From positions 1-64,000 of the forward strand of contig JAURYL010000036.1 of NCBI GenBank assembly GCA_030653935.1: a stretch of DNA of 64,000 nucleotides. The letters are read 5' to 3'. Both the position numbers and the translations under genes were made by a program. The notes beneath the pieces were generated by a model. The model ran no database searches, was not told the origin of the DNA, and worked only from the letters and a program-made list of their open reading frames with translations. Each line of letters opens with the position of its first letter. The first letter of the stretch is position 1. This stretch comes from Pseudomonadota bacterium (GTDB taxonomy: Bacteria; Pseudomonadota; Gammaproteobacteria; Burkholderiales; Thiobacillaceae). Positions 1 through 7,709 of the stretch are shown piece after piece.

Positions 1-1009
1 CGCCGTGGTAGACGCGCACGTGGCCGTCGATATACAGGTAACCGGCTTCATCGGGATCGCCCTCCATCCAGGTTTGGGCCAGTTCATGCATCCAGGCCGC
101 CGGATCGCCCGTGCTGGCCATGAGGCTGATTTTTTCGCGCAGGGTGCGGACTTCCGGTATCCGGTCGATCCCGATGACTTTGCCCAACTCACCCGGGGAC
201 TGGTGGCGCAGGCCTTCCGGACGGCGGATGCGCGCCAGCGCCATGAAGCCGAGCGTCAGCAGGATGTGCAGGCAACTATAGAAGCCGGCCGGGAGCTTGA
301 GATGCCGCCCGATGCCGGACAACAGTCCGTTGGCGCACAGGGCGGGGAGCCCGGCCAGAAGGCCGCCCAGGCTGAGGTCGGAGACGGCTTCGAAGCGGGT
401 GGTCGCGCTTTGCGCCAAGCCGATGGCGGCCGCCATACGTTCGTTGACGCGGGTACAGGCAGTACCGATTCCGTCCGCCGCCTCGGCGTCGATGCGACTG
501 CGTTCGGCCTTGGTGGTGGCCGTCTCCGGTTGCATGCCCTGTGCTGCGGCGGGTTCCGCTGCCGCGATCAATGTCTTGCGCACGATGGCTTTGCGCAGCG
601 TGGATTCGCCTACCCCGGCAAGGCGTGCAACCTCAGCCGGGTTGTGACCAGCGGCCAACAGCCCGGCGCATTCGGCGGCCTTCTCGGCCGTCATGACGCG
701 CGGCTTCCTCGCCGGGGCCGGCCGGTAAAACGTGCCGGGCCCCTGCTCTCGGTACTGCGTCATCCAGTTCATCAAAGTGCGGTGGGGATATTTGCGAGCG
801 CTGCGTTCCAGCTCTGCCGCACGCACATGCCGGTTGGCCATCAGGTTGGACAGGGCAAACCGCTCACCCGCTGCGTCGTCCTCCGCATGCGAGAAGTAGT
901 TGTCGCCGCCAACGAAGTAGGTGACCCACTTGTCTTGACGAAGAATGCTGAGCATCGGGTTGATCCGCTCTGCACCTTCCGGAAATCCCGGTAGAAGTAT
1001 CTGCGTCAT
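1..1009 (-). CDS. Transposase-like protein, 5' part only (3' end lies outside the window)
   Basis: A reading frame with no stop codon runs from an ATG at 1009 on the minus strand down to the left edge, about 336 codons. The product begins MTQILLPGFPEGAE and contains the block PHRTLMNWMTQYREQG, then a helix-turn-helix-like stretch (AEVARLAGVGESTLRKA), and near the edge YLYIDGHVRVYHG. I recognise this as the N-terminal half of a family of long transposase-like proteins with a DNA-binding helix-turn-helix and, further on, a presumed DDE-type catalytic region; the last visible block would contain the first acidic residue (YIDGH). A ribosome site (AGGA, about 9 nt upstream) supports the start. The gene is intact as far as visible. 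Whether the element has terminal repeats cannot be judged here. The family assignment is from memory of similar sequences. Confidence 0.75.
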   Translation of the reverse strand, partial: MTQILLPGFPEGAERINPMLSILRQDKWVTYFVGGDNYFSHAEDDAAGERFALSNLMANRHVRAAELERSARKYPHRTLMNWMTQYREQGPGTFYRPAPARKPRVMTAEKAAECAGLLAAGHNPAEVARLAGVGESTLRKAIVRKTLIAAAEPAAAQGMQPETATTKAERSRIDAEAADGIGTACTRVNERMAAAIGLAQSATTRFEAVSDLSLGGLLAGLPALCANGLLSGIGRHLKLPAGFYSCLHILLTLGFMALARIRRPEGLRHQSPGELGKVIGIDRIPEVRTLREKISLMASTGDPAAWMHELAQTWMEGDPDEAGYLYIDGHVRVYHG

Positions 1010-1050
1010 ATGCCAGTCCTGCCGCTTCAGTAAAAATCAGTTTGGCAATA

Positions 1051-1068
1051 TTGCATGATCCAATGCAA
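1051..1068. promoter_or_regulatory. Short perfect inverted repeat upstream of the transposase-like gene
   Basis: TTGCAT and ATGCAA form 6-bp arms around a 6-nt centre about 45 bp upstream of the transposase-like start codon. It could be an operator, or part of an element end. No function is shown. Confidence 0.3.
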
Positions 1069-1119
1069 AGAAGTGTGCCATCGCAATTTCCGGTTCAGGG
1101 GCGGGTTTACTGGTAGGGA

Positions 1120-1353
1120 TCAGGAAGTCTGAATCTCGCGCGCAGCCACTTTGCCATGCAGGATTTCCAGCGTGGCGATGGCAACCCAGGCTTCACGTCC
1201 TTCGTTGAGCACGACATGAAAGTGTGGAGGCGCGTGGTCTCGCGGGTTGATGGCAACCCGGCAATTTGAAAAGCACTGGATGACTGGAATGGGACTAGAC
1301 GCTAGTGCAATGGTTGCACACATGCAATTCAACTTCCGGCGCGTGTTGTCCAT
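1120..1353 (-). CDS. DUF4160-like small protein, N terminus uncertain
   Basis: The C-terminal 45 residues of this 77-aa frame carry INPRDHAPPHFHV followed by a beta-strand-like stretch and LEILHGKVAAREI, the signature of DUF4160 proteins. These are small proteins often found with DUF2442 partners in toxin-antitoxin-like pairs. The first 25 or so residues (from the ATG at 1353) do not look like the family, and no good ribosome site precedes either this ATG or the internal ATG at 1323. The 5' end may therefore have been replaced or decayed. No DUF2442 partner is visible next to it. The domain is seen by eye; whether the protein is made is unknown. Confidence 0.5.
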   Translation of the reverse strand: MDNTRRKLNCMCATIALASSPIPVIQCFSNCRVAINPRDHAPPHFHVVLNEGREAWVAIATLEILHGKVAAREIQTS

Positions 1354-1790
1354 TGCACCGTCATGGGTCGCCCAAGCGGGGTTAGGTCATGCAATCACAC
1401 ATTCAGCCTGAACCGCGACCGTCACTTACGGCCGATCAACAGCCGCTCACGCCGCCAGCCTGTTCGTCTGAAACGGGTTGAGAACGGCCAGCACGCAGAC
1501 GATAAAAAACGGTCGTTCAGGAATTCCCGCTTCCTGGATGCGGTGCATGCCAGCAACGGCTGAGCCGACGAGCTTCATGGCACCCAAGTCGTTGCCGGTG
1601 CATTCGCTTGGGCCGGCGGCTCTATTGCCACGAGAGGGGTAACGGGTAGATCACCCCATGAGCGGTTATCCTTGCGCCCCCAACCTTCCTCGCTTCCAGC
1701 CCCTCTCATGAATAGGCCCATCATTCGAGCATCCCGTTCAACGTCGGCGGCCAAGTTGACGGTTAACCCTAGGTAAGCGGGGAGATAACC
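1354..1790. other. Intergenic stretch, no gene supported
   Basis: Between the DUF4160 ORF and lipA I find no convincing gene. A 66-codon plus-strand frame at 1363-1563 has no family features. A 22-codon ORF (1708-1776) ends just before lipA, and its product ends KLTVNPR. The lipA ribosome site (GGGGAG) lies at the end of this stretch. lipB, the usual upstream neighbour of lipA, is absent. Confidence 0.5.
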
Positions 1791-2717
1791 ATGGCCGATT
1801 CCGAACTGCACAAGGGCGCCGCCAAGACCGCGCGTATTCCGATCAAGATCGTGCCGAAGCCGCGCATGAAGTTGCCGGCTTGGATCAAGGCGCAGGCGCC
1901 GTCGGCGCCGGAGGTGGTCGAGCTGAAGGCGATCTTGCGCCAGGCAAAGCTGCATACCGTGTGCGAGGAGGCGTCTTGCCCCAATCTGGGTGAGTGTTTC
2001 CGCCACGGCACCGCGACCTTCATGATCCTGGGCGATCTGTGCACGCGGCGTTGCCCGTTCTGCGATGTCGGCCACGGCAAGCCGTTGCCACCCGACCCGG
2101 AGGAGCCGCGCCATCTGGCGGAGACGCTGGCCGCGATGCGCTTGAAGTACGTGGTCATCACCAGCGTTGACCGCGACGACCTGAAGGATGGCGGCGCCGG
2201 ACATTTCGTAGAGTGCATTCGCGCCGCTCGCGCCGCTTCGCCGGGTACCCGCATCGAAATTCTGACGCCGGATTTTCGCGGGCGCCTCGATGTCGCGTTG
2301 GACATCGTCGCCGCCGAGCCGCCGGATGTGATGAACCACAACCTGGAAACCGTGCCGCGCTTGTACAAGGCCTGCCGCCCCGGCGCCGATTACACACATT
2401 CGCTGTTGCTGTTGCGGCGCTTCAAGGAACGCTGCCCGGGAGTGCCGACCAAGTCCGGGATCATGCTGGGCCTGGGTGAGACTGACGAGGAAGTGCTGGA
2501 AGTCCTGCGCGACCTGCGCGCGCATGACGTGGACATGCTCACCATCGGCCAGTACCTGCAACCCTCCGGCCACCATCTGCCGGTGGAGCGCTTCGTGCCG
2601 CCGGATCAGTTCGCGGAATTCGAGCGGATCGCCCTGGAGATGGGCTTCAAAAACGTCGCCAGCGGCCCGATGGTGCGCTCCAGTTATCACGCGGATCAGC
2701 AGGCGGCGGGGGTTTGA
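1791..2717 (+). CDS. lipA: Lipoyl synthase
   Basis: Radical-SAM enzyme that inserts two sulfurs into protein-bound octanoyl groups to make lipoyl cofactors of 2-oxoacid dehydrogenases and the glycine cleavage system; cytoplasmic. The 308-aa product has the auxiliary-cluster cysteines in [12 protein letters not shown], the radical-SAM CxxxCxxC motif as CTRRCPFC, and the family C terminus RSSYH whose serine ligates the auxiliary cluster. The length is normal. Start: ATG preceded by GGGGAG at good spacing. It overlaps the end of the convergent Fic gene by 22 bp. It is an isolated housekeeping gene in a region of mobile debris, without lipB. Function is very secure from motifs. Confidence 0.97.
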   Translation: MADSELHKGAAKTARIPIKIVPKPRMKLPAWIKAQAPSAPEVVELKAILRQAKLHTVCEEASCPNLGECFRHGTATFMILGDLCTRRCPFCDVGHGKPLPPDPEEPRHLAETLAAMRLKYVVITSVDRDDLKDGGAGHFVECIRAARAASPGTRIEILTPDFRGRLDVALDIVAAEPPDVMNHNLETVPRLYKACRPGADYTHSLLLLRRFKERCPGVPTKSGIMLGLGETDEEVLEVLRDLRAHDVDMLTIGQYLQPSGHHLPVERFVPPDQFAEFERIALEMGFKNVASGPMVRSSYHADQQAAGV

Positions 2718-4228
2718 GGGACAAGGCGGGCGAGGAAGTCGGTGAGCGGCGCGATGTTCTGGGCGACGCTGGCTTCTTCCAGCGCGGTTATGTAGGCGTC
2801 GCGCTCCTCGACCGGGACTACTGTCCACGGATAGCCGCCGGCTGCCAGCATCACATTCATCAGGAAGCGCCCCATGCGGCCGTTGCCATCCATGTAGGGA
2901 TGGATATTGACGAACACGAAGTGTCCGAGCACGACGCGCACGGACGGTTCGGTTTCCTCGCGCAGCAATTCGAATAAGGCGGGCATGAGATCCCGCACCG
3001 CTTCTCGGTTGGGCGGGACATGCATCGAGCGCCTGATATAGACCTGATCATTGCGGTATCCGGCAAGGTCGGCGGGTTTGAGCAGACCGACCGTGACGCT
3101 GGGGGCGAACATCTCCCGATACCAGACGCGGTGATCTTCATCGGCGACCGTGCCGGGATTTGCGTTCTGCAACACTTTTTCCACGCTCTCGCGCACGGCC
3201 TGGAAAGCCTGCCAGTAACCACGCGCCGCCATGGCGTTGCGCTGGTTCCGGTCGTCCTCTTCCGTGTCCGGGTTCCAGTTGCCTGTGCGGACCCGCTCGA
3301 TCAGTTCGCGATTGACCCGATAGCCTTCAATCGAGAGCGAGTGGTAGGCATCGGTGAGATAAGTCTCCTCGACCTGTTGCAAATAGGCCTTGGTCTCTTT
3401 GGGCATACCCGGTGCCTTGGGGAAGCGCTCGATCACCGGTTCCCGCATCTCCTGCCACATCAGGCGGAGGCGGTTGACGTAGGGCGAAGTCTCGCGTGCG
3501 CTCAAGATCGCCGGTGGGCGGGTCTCGAACGGATCTTTTTCGCGCACGTCGTAACCCGCCGCGCGCATGGTCTCGATGATCTCGTCCGCGATGCGGGTGC
3601 GTCCGAGATTACGGAACGCTCCGGCGAGTCGGCCCGCGATGGTGCTGTGGCCGCCTTCCAGTAGCCGGCGCAGGATGTCGGAGGCATCCTGCACCATTGA
3701 CAGCGCGGCCCGCGCATCGGTCGGGTTCTGGGCGTAGAAGCCGGGCGCGCAGGCGACCAGTGCCGAAGGCGGCGAGAACAGGCGTAGACCGTTGTTCTTT
3801 GCGATATCCCGCTCATCCGGCAATGAGGCGCGGACATCGAGCAGGGAGGTGCCGTGCGGGAAGTGGGTGATGTTGTTGCGGGCTTTCTTCGCACGCACCA
3901 GAAGCTGGCGCGGCACGGTCCGGTTACCGGCATGGAGAGAGAGGGACTGCTCCGGGGAAAGGCACCACGCCTGATCAAAGCGCTCATTCAGATAGGCGGC
4001 GCAGAAATCCCAGTAGGAGGCATACCAGGCCGTGCTTTCCCCGGCGATCTCATCCGGGCGGGAAGGGATGTGCCAGCCCTTCATGACCTCCTGGAGGAAG
4101 CCACCCTTGATCAGCCGCTCCCGATGGGTGCGGGTCAGATCGCCCGAGCGGATCGCAACGAGGCCGCGATCTTGAAGCGCATGCAGCGCTTCGAGCGATT
4201 GCGCCAGTTTTTCGGAAGGGGTGGCCAT
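2696..4228 (-). CDS. Fic-domain protein with N-terminal winged-helix-like region
   Basis: 510-aa Fic protein. Fic domains transfer AMP or other nucleotide parts to target hydroxyl groups. The core motif is [12 protein letters not shown] at residues 443-454, with catalytic His443. Upstream at residues 297-302, SLSIEG fits the (S/T)xxxE(G/N) inhibitory-helix motif, so this should be a self-inhibited Fic protein (class II/III type) with Glu301 blocking the active site. The N-terminal ~230 residues resemble the AbiEi-type antitoxin fold, beginning with a winged helix ([27 protein letters not shown]), and may bind DNA. The start ATG at 4228 is not preceded by a strong ribosome site. It overlaps lipA tail-to-tail. 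Four direct repeats lie just upstream and are plausible autoregulatory sites. Its target is unknown; a role in defence or toxin-like regulation is inference. Confidence 0.88.
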   Translation of the reverse strand: MATPSEKLAQSLEALHALQDRGLVAIRSGDLTRTHRERLIKGGFLQEVMKGWHIPSRPDEIAGESTAWYASYWDFCAAYLNERFDQAWCLSPEQSLSLHAGNRTVPRQLLVRAKKARNNITHFPHGTSLLDVRASLPDERDIAKNNGLRLFSPPSALVACAPGFYAQNPTDARAALSMVQDASDILRRLLEGGHSTIAGRLAGAFRNLGRTRIADEIIETMRAAGYDVREKDPFETRPPAILSARETSPYVNRLRLMWQEMREPVIERFPKAPGMPKETKAYLQQVEETYLTDAYHSLSIEGYRVNRELIERVRTGNWNPDTEEDDRNQRNAMAARGYWQAFQAVRESVEKVLQNANPGTVADEDHRVWYREMFAPSVTVGLLKPADLAGYRNDQVYIRRSMHVPPNREAVRDLMPALFELLREETEPSVRVVLGHFVFVNIHPYMDGNGRMGRFLMNVMLAAGGYPWTVVPVEERDAYITALEEASVAQNIAPLTDFLARLVPQTPAAC

Positions 4229-4246
4229 GGTCTGCGTGTGTCCTGT

Positions 4247-4332
4247 CGCTTGTTGTGCTGTGCCTTAGTTCGCTTTATATGCTGTAACAAATCGCGCTTA
4301 TTGTGTTGATCTATATTTAGCTTATTCTGCTT
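4247..4332 (-). repeat. Four direct repeats at 24-bp spacing upstream of the fic gene
   Basis: Read on the plus strand, 14-bp units start at 4247 (CGCTTGTTGTGCTG), 4271 (CGCTTTATATGCTG), 4295 (CGCTTATTGTGTTG) and, more degenerate, 4319 (AGCTTATTCTGCTT). The spacing is exactly 24 bp, a little over two helical turns. The stretch is much more AT-rich than its surroundings and sits 19-104 bp upstream of the fic start codon, so it is likely the promoter/operator region. The fic N-terminal winged-helix region is the obvious candidate ligand, by inference. Confidence 0.6.
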
Positions 4333-4479
4333 ATTATTTGTGTACAAGACTGTTTCTTTCTGAGAAAGACCCGGGAATTTCGTCTTCCAAGGGTGACATA
4401 AGGTGGACGTCACTATGGTGGAGAACGCGCATCGGGCAGGGACTGGAATGGCGAATTGAAGGCGAGCAGCCGGTGATTG

Positions 4480-4836
4480 ACATGTTCCCCGTATCACGGA
4501 GAAGGAAGACGACTGCGTGCAACGCGAGCAACTGACGATTTGGTTCCAGTCCGTGCGCCACCTGCCTCCTGTACAAGCCGCTTACCCGCCGCATTTCTCC
4601 AATATGGCCTACGCCGGTCTTTCGGTACTCTGGCGGAATGGGCGGAAGCGCCCGTGGGCGTGGTGGCGCGGATCATGGGCCGAAAGCCCTCCGCCATCGC
4701 CGAAAAGCACTACCGCCACCGCTCCCTGGGCCTGCTCAGGATGTGGCATATCAAAATCGAAGTCTGGATTCTCGAACAGGCCGGTATCGCACAGCCGGGC
4801 GAAACTCAGGAAGGCCTCAGGCTGGTGAAGCGTTGA
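4480..4836 (+). pseudogene. Remnant of a tyrosine-recombinase integrase (internal deletion and frameshift)
   Basis: Two pieces in different frames match the integrase family. The first, around 4480-4590, reads ITEKEDDCVQREQL and then WFQSVRHLPPVQAAY, typical of the start of the catalytic domain. The second, from about 4600 to 4836, reads YGLRRSFGTLAEW, VGVVARIMGRKPSAIAEKHY and then MWHIKIEVWILEQAGI, the C-terminal end of prophage/island integrases. It includes the LRRSF arginine and the nucleophilic tyrosine in EKHYRHR. Roughly a hundred residues between them are missing, and the expected His of GHK is Arg (GRK). It cannot encode an active recombinase and marks an old island boundary. Confidence 0.8.
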
Positions 4837-4877
4837 TTACCGTCGATGCCATATTGGTATCGTTCTAGGGTTGACTC

Positions 4878-5171
4878 TTGCGGATTATTGCCCTGTCCAC
4901 CCTGCGCGATTTCTGGGAAAAGCGCCCAGATGCCGAAACATCGCTACGAGCATGGCATGCCTTGGCAAGTCGGTCGGACTGGTCGACGCCGGCGGACATC
5001 AAGGCAGCCTATCGGAGTGCCAGTTTCACCGCCGATAACCGGGTGGTGTTCAACATCAAAGGCAATGACTACCGACTGGTGGCGGCGGTCCGCTACGAGA
5101 AGGGGCTGATGTATATCCGGTTCATCGGCACTCATCGCGAGCACGACAAGATCGACGTGGAAACGATTTGA
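4878..5171 (+). CDS. higB: HigB-type mRNA interferase toxin
   Basis: 97-aa RelE-superfamily toxin of the HigB group. The sequence follows the family: MRIIALSTLRDFWEKRPDAE at the N terminus, VVFNIKGNDYRLVAAV in the middle and YIRFIGTHREHDKID at the C terminus. HigB cleaves mRNA at the ribosome. The start is a TTG at 4878, with AGGG about 6 nt upstream; most relatives use ATG here, so translation may be weakened. It is followed after 11 nt by higA, the normal toxin-first order. The partner antitoxin has lost its DNA-binding half (next feature), so whether this toxin is neutralised or silent is an open question. Confidence 0.87.
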   Translation: MRIIALSTLRDFWEKRPDAETSLRAWHALASRSDWSTPADIKAAYRSASFTADNRVVFNIKGNDYRLVAAVRYEKGLMYIRFIGTHREHDKIDVETI

Positions 5172-5182
5172 AGGAGGCAGGC

Positions 5183-5364
5183 ATGGAACTGAAGCCCATC
5201 CGAACCCAGAAGGAATACAAGTCCGCCCTGGCCGACGCCGAGCGTCTGTGGGATGCGCCGGCCAAGTCGCCCGAAGCCGACCGGCTCGATGTGCTGGCCA
5301 TGCTGATCGAGGACTACGAGCGCCGGCATTTCCCCATTCCCGACCCCGACCCCATCGAGTTTCT
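5183..5364 (+). pseudogene. higA: Truncated HigA antitoxin (N-terminal half only)
   Basis: ATG with a strong AAGGAGG site. The product matches HigA from its start (MELKPIRTQKEYKSALADAE) to the proline-rich linker PIPDPDPIEF at about residue 60. The helix-turn-helix half that normally follows is gone. At about 5363 the sequence switches abruptly to a subtilisin-like gene in another frame; the higA frame continues to 5539 as an unrelated tail of about 58 residues. The remaining half contains the region expected to contact the toxin, so partial neutralisation is possible, but operator binding and autoregulation should be lost. Confidence 0.8.
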
Positions 5365-6330
5365 AAGCCCAAAGTGGTTTTCGAAGGCGGCAACGTCAGC
5401 CGAAGTGGTGATTTCGTCGGCACACAATCCAGCCTCAGCTTGCTCACAACGCATCACAAACCGCACGAGCGCCTCTTCACCACCAGCAACGCCACCAGTG
5501 CCGCCTCGGCCCTGTGTGCCCGCATGGCGGCGCAGTTGATGGCGGCCTACCCGCAACTGCGGCCCGAGACCATCCGGGCGCTGATCGTCCATTCCGCCGC
5601 ATGGACCGCTGCCATGCGGCGGATGTATCTACCCGCTGGCAAGCCCGCCACCAAGAGTGACTATGCCCACCTGATCCGCCACTGTAGCTGGGGCGTCCCG
5701 GACCTGGAGCGCGCCCGCTGGAGTGCCGCCAACTCCCTCACTCTGATCGTGGAAGACGCCCTACACCCCTACAAAAAAGAGGGCAGCAACATCAAGACCC
5801 GTGACATGCGTCTGCACGCCTTGCCCTGGCCCCAAGAGGAACTGGAAGCCCTGGGTGAAACGGAAGTACGGATGCGGGTCACCCTGTCCTACTTCATCGA
5901 ACCCAACCCCTCGGCGCGCGGCACAAGCTCGAAATTCCACTACCCCTCCCACCGCCTGCGTTTCGACGTGCGCCGTGCGCAAGAATCCACCGAGGAATTC
6001 ATGGCCCGGGTGAACGCGGCGGCGGCCCTGGAAGAGGACGAACAGGCCAGCAACCCGAAAGACCCGAACTGGTGCCTGGGCGGCCAGCAGCGGCACAAGG
6101 GTTCGCTCCACCAGGACATCTGGACCGGCAGCGCCGCCGACCTCGCCAGTCGGGGCACCCTGGCCGTCTACCCCGCCATGGGCTGGTGGCGCACCCGGCC
6201 CAGGCTGGAACGCTTTAATCGCCCCGCCCGCTACAGCCTGATCGTTTCCATCCGCGCGCCGGAAACCGAGATCGACCTCTACAACGCCGTCGCCGCACAA
6301 ATCCCCGTGCCGGTGACCATCACCACCTGA
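5365..6330 (+). pseudogene. C-terminal half of an IetS-like subtilisin (S8) protease
   Basis: From about 5365 the frame reads KPKVVFEGGN, LSLLTTHHKPHERLFTT, NATSAASALCARMAAQLMAAYP, then PETIRALIVHSAAWT. This is the catalytic-serine half of S8 peptidases of the type paired with an AAA ATPase in the IetAS anti-phage system. The TSAA motif carries the serine. About 250 further residues form the family's C-terminal extension, ending at a stop at 6330. The catalytic Asp and His regions are absent and no start codon belongs to this piece; a frame that opens inside higA (5248) merely reads into it. No ATPase partner is present. The remnant sits directly before a broken hsdM. Confidence 0.75.
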
Positions 6331-6341
6331 CCCGCACACTC

Positions 6342-6899
6342 ATGGATTACCAGGAACAAAAACAACTCGAAGACGACCTCTGGGAGGCCGCCGACCAGTT
6401 GCGCGCCAACTCCAAACTCACCGCCAGCGAATACTCCATGCCGGTGCTGGGCCTGATCTTCCTGCGCCACGCCACCACCCGCTTTGATGCCCTCCTGCCG
6501 GAAGTCGTCAAGACCATCCCCGCCCGCGCCAGCGGCGCCCTGCGCGAGGAACGCATCAAACTCGGCTTCCAGGGCAAAGCCGCCATCTACCTGCCGGAAA
6601 GCCCGTTACGACCATCTCGCCAACCTGCTGACGGGATTGATCCTTACTCCTATCTTTATGAGGTACTGGAGTCGCATGAGATCGTTTTCTCCGATGCCAC
6701 CGGGGCCGCGCGGCAAAGCTGCCATGACGGTTGCTTCGACTGGTCGCGTTTCGAGCAGGACTGGCGCGAGGAACAGGACATGCAAGTCGTCAGAGAGATA
6801 GCGGAACGGATGCTGGGAATGGGCCTGGATGACCGCTCAGACTTCAAGGCCGCCTTGTTGGCGGCGTATCGGGCGGGCAAAGCGAACAGCGCCACGTAA
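6342..6899 (+). pseudogene. hsdM 5' fragment with frameshift, joined to an unidentified tail
   Basis: The first ~85 residues (MDYQEQKQLEDDLWEAADQL, then LTASEYSMPVLGLIFLRHAT and RFDALLPEVV) are the start of a type I DNA methyltransferase of a different subfamily from the intact hsdM at 39.7 kb. After LPE at about 6598 the expected continuation ARYDHLANL lies in another frame, so one base has been gained. Homology stops soon after. The open frame continues with an unrelated stretch (CFDWSRFEQDWREEQDMQ and MLGMGLDDRSDFKAALLAAY) that I do not recognise. All catalytic motifs are missing. Together with the protease remnant this is debris of a lost defence cluster. Confidence 0.7.
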
Positions 6900-7709
6900 T
6901 CTTATGGGTTCGGTTAGCCACCTGGCCCGCTTGCGAGGTGGCGGCGCTATCGGTGCGACTCAGGGCAGGTTGGTCCTGGCCGCCTGAGCAGCCCAGGTTC
7001 CCGGCGCTCGCGGAAGCGCGACGTCGAGAGGGCGCTGCCTTTGACGGTCTGGCCGGCGATCCGCACGTCGGCTTCTTCGCCGAGGCGCAAGTTGCGCGGC
7101 CTGGGCGGCCCCGATGGGCGCGCGTAGTTCCCAATCAAACGAAAAATCAAACGGGCCAGGCTCGAAACGAATCCAAGAGATGGTCGAGTGGGAACTGCCG
7201 GATCGATTGAATGCCTGCTGCGGGGAACGCGAGCATCGGGCTGGAACCGGCTGAGAACGGAAGTCCAAGCCGCTACAGTGATCGTCTCAAAGTCGGCCAT
7301 TCCGGTCAGTCACCCTACCCGTGCGTGATCGTGTGAACGTCGGCTATGTGGCGCTGGGCCGGCGGACAGCTCACGGCCAGGAGCAGCCATTCGGTCTCCG
7401 GGAATTTTTCCGGGCTGAGCGTCAGCATCGCCTCACATTGCAGCCCTTCATAAAATCGGGGGCGGCCTCAGAAATTCGTCCATAACGGCTGTTCGTCCCG
7501 ACTTGATGCCGGCCATTCACCAATGGCTACTTTCTTCGGCAACGAAGAAGCGGTACTGACCCCGAATATCCGCCCGTTACGCGCCGCACCAACGGCTGCA
7601 AACAGCAAGAGTTGGCAGCTTTGCAGCCCATAGCTGCATTACCTCGATTTTTTCCTACACCGCCCCCTTACAATCGGGCGGATTCAAATATGACGATGGC
7701 GGGTGTGGC
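6900..7709. other. 810-bp stretch without a supported gene
   Basis: No intact gene is seen. On the minus strand about 7325-7465 reads like a degraded protein tail (FYEGLQCEAMLTLSPEKFPE then TEWLLLAV) ending at a stop near 7321, but it has no start. Short minus- and plus-strand frames at 6938-7300 lack family features. The end of the stretch should contain the promoter of the accessory cluster that begins at 7710; I could not identify it with confidence. Confidence 0.45.

Noticed and set aside
1363-1563. 66-aa plus-strand ORF
   Set aside because: No ribosome site, no recognisable fold; sequence looks like other empty stretches.
5248-6330. Reading 5248-6330 as one intact 360-aa gene
   Set aside because: Its first ~38 codons are an off-frame reading of higA; the protease match begins only at about 5365 and lacks the catalytic Asp and His.
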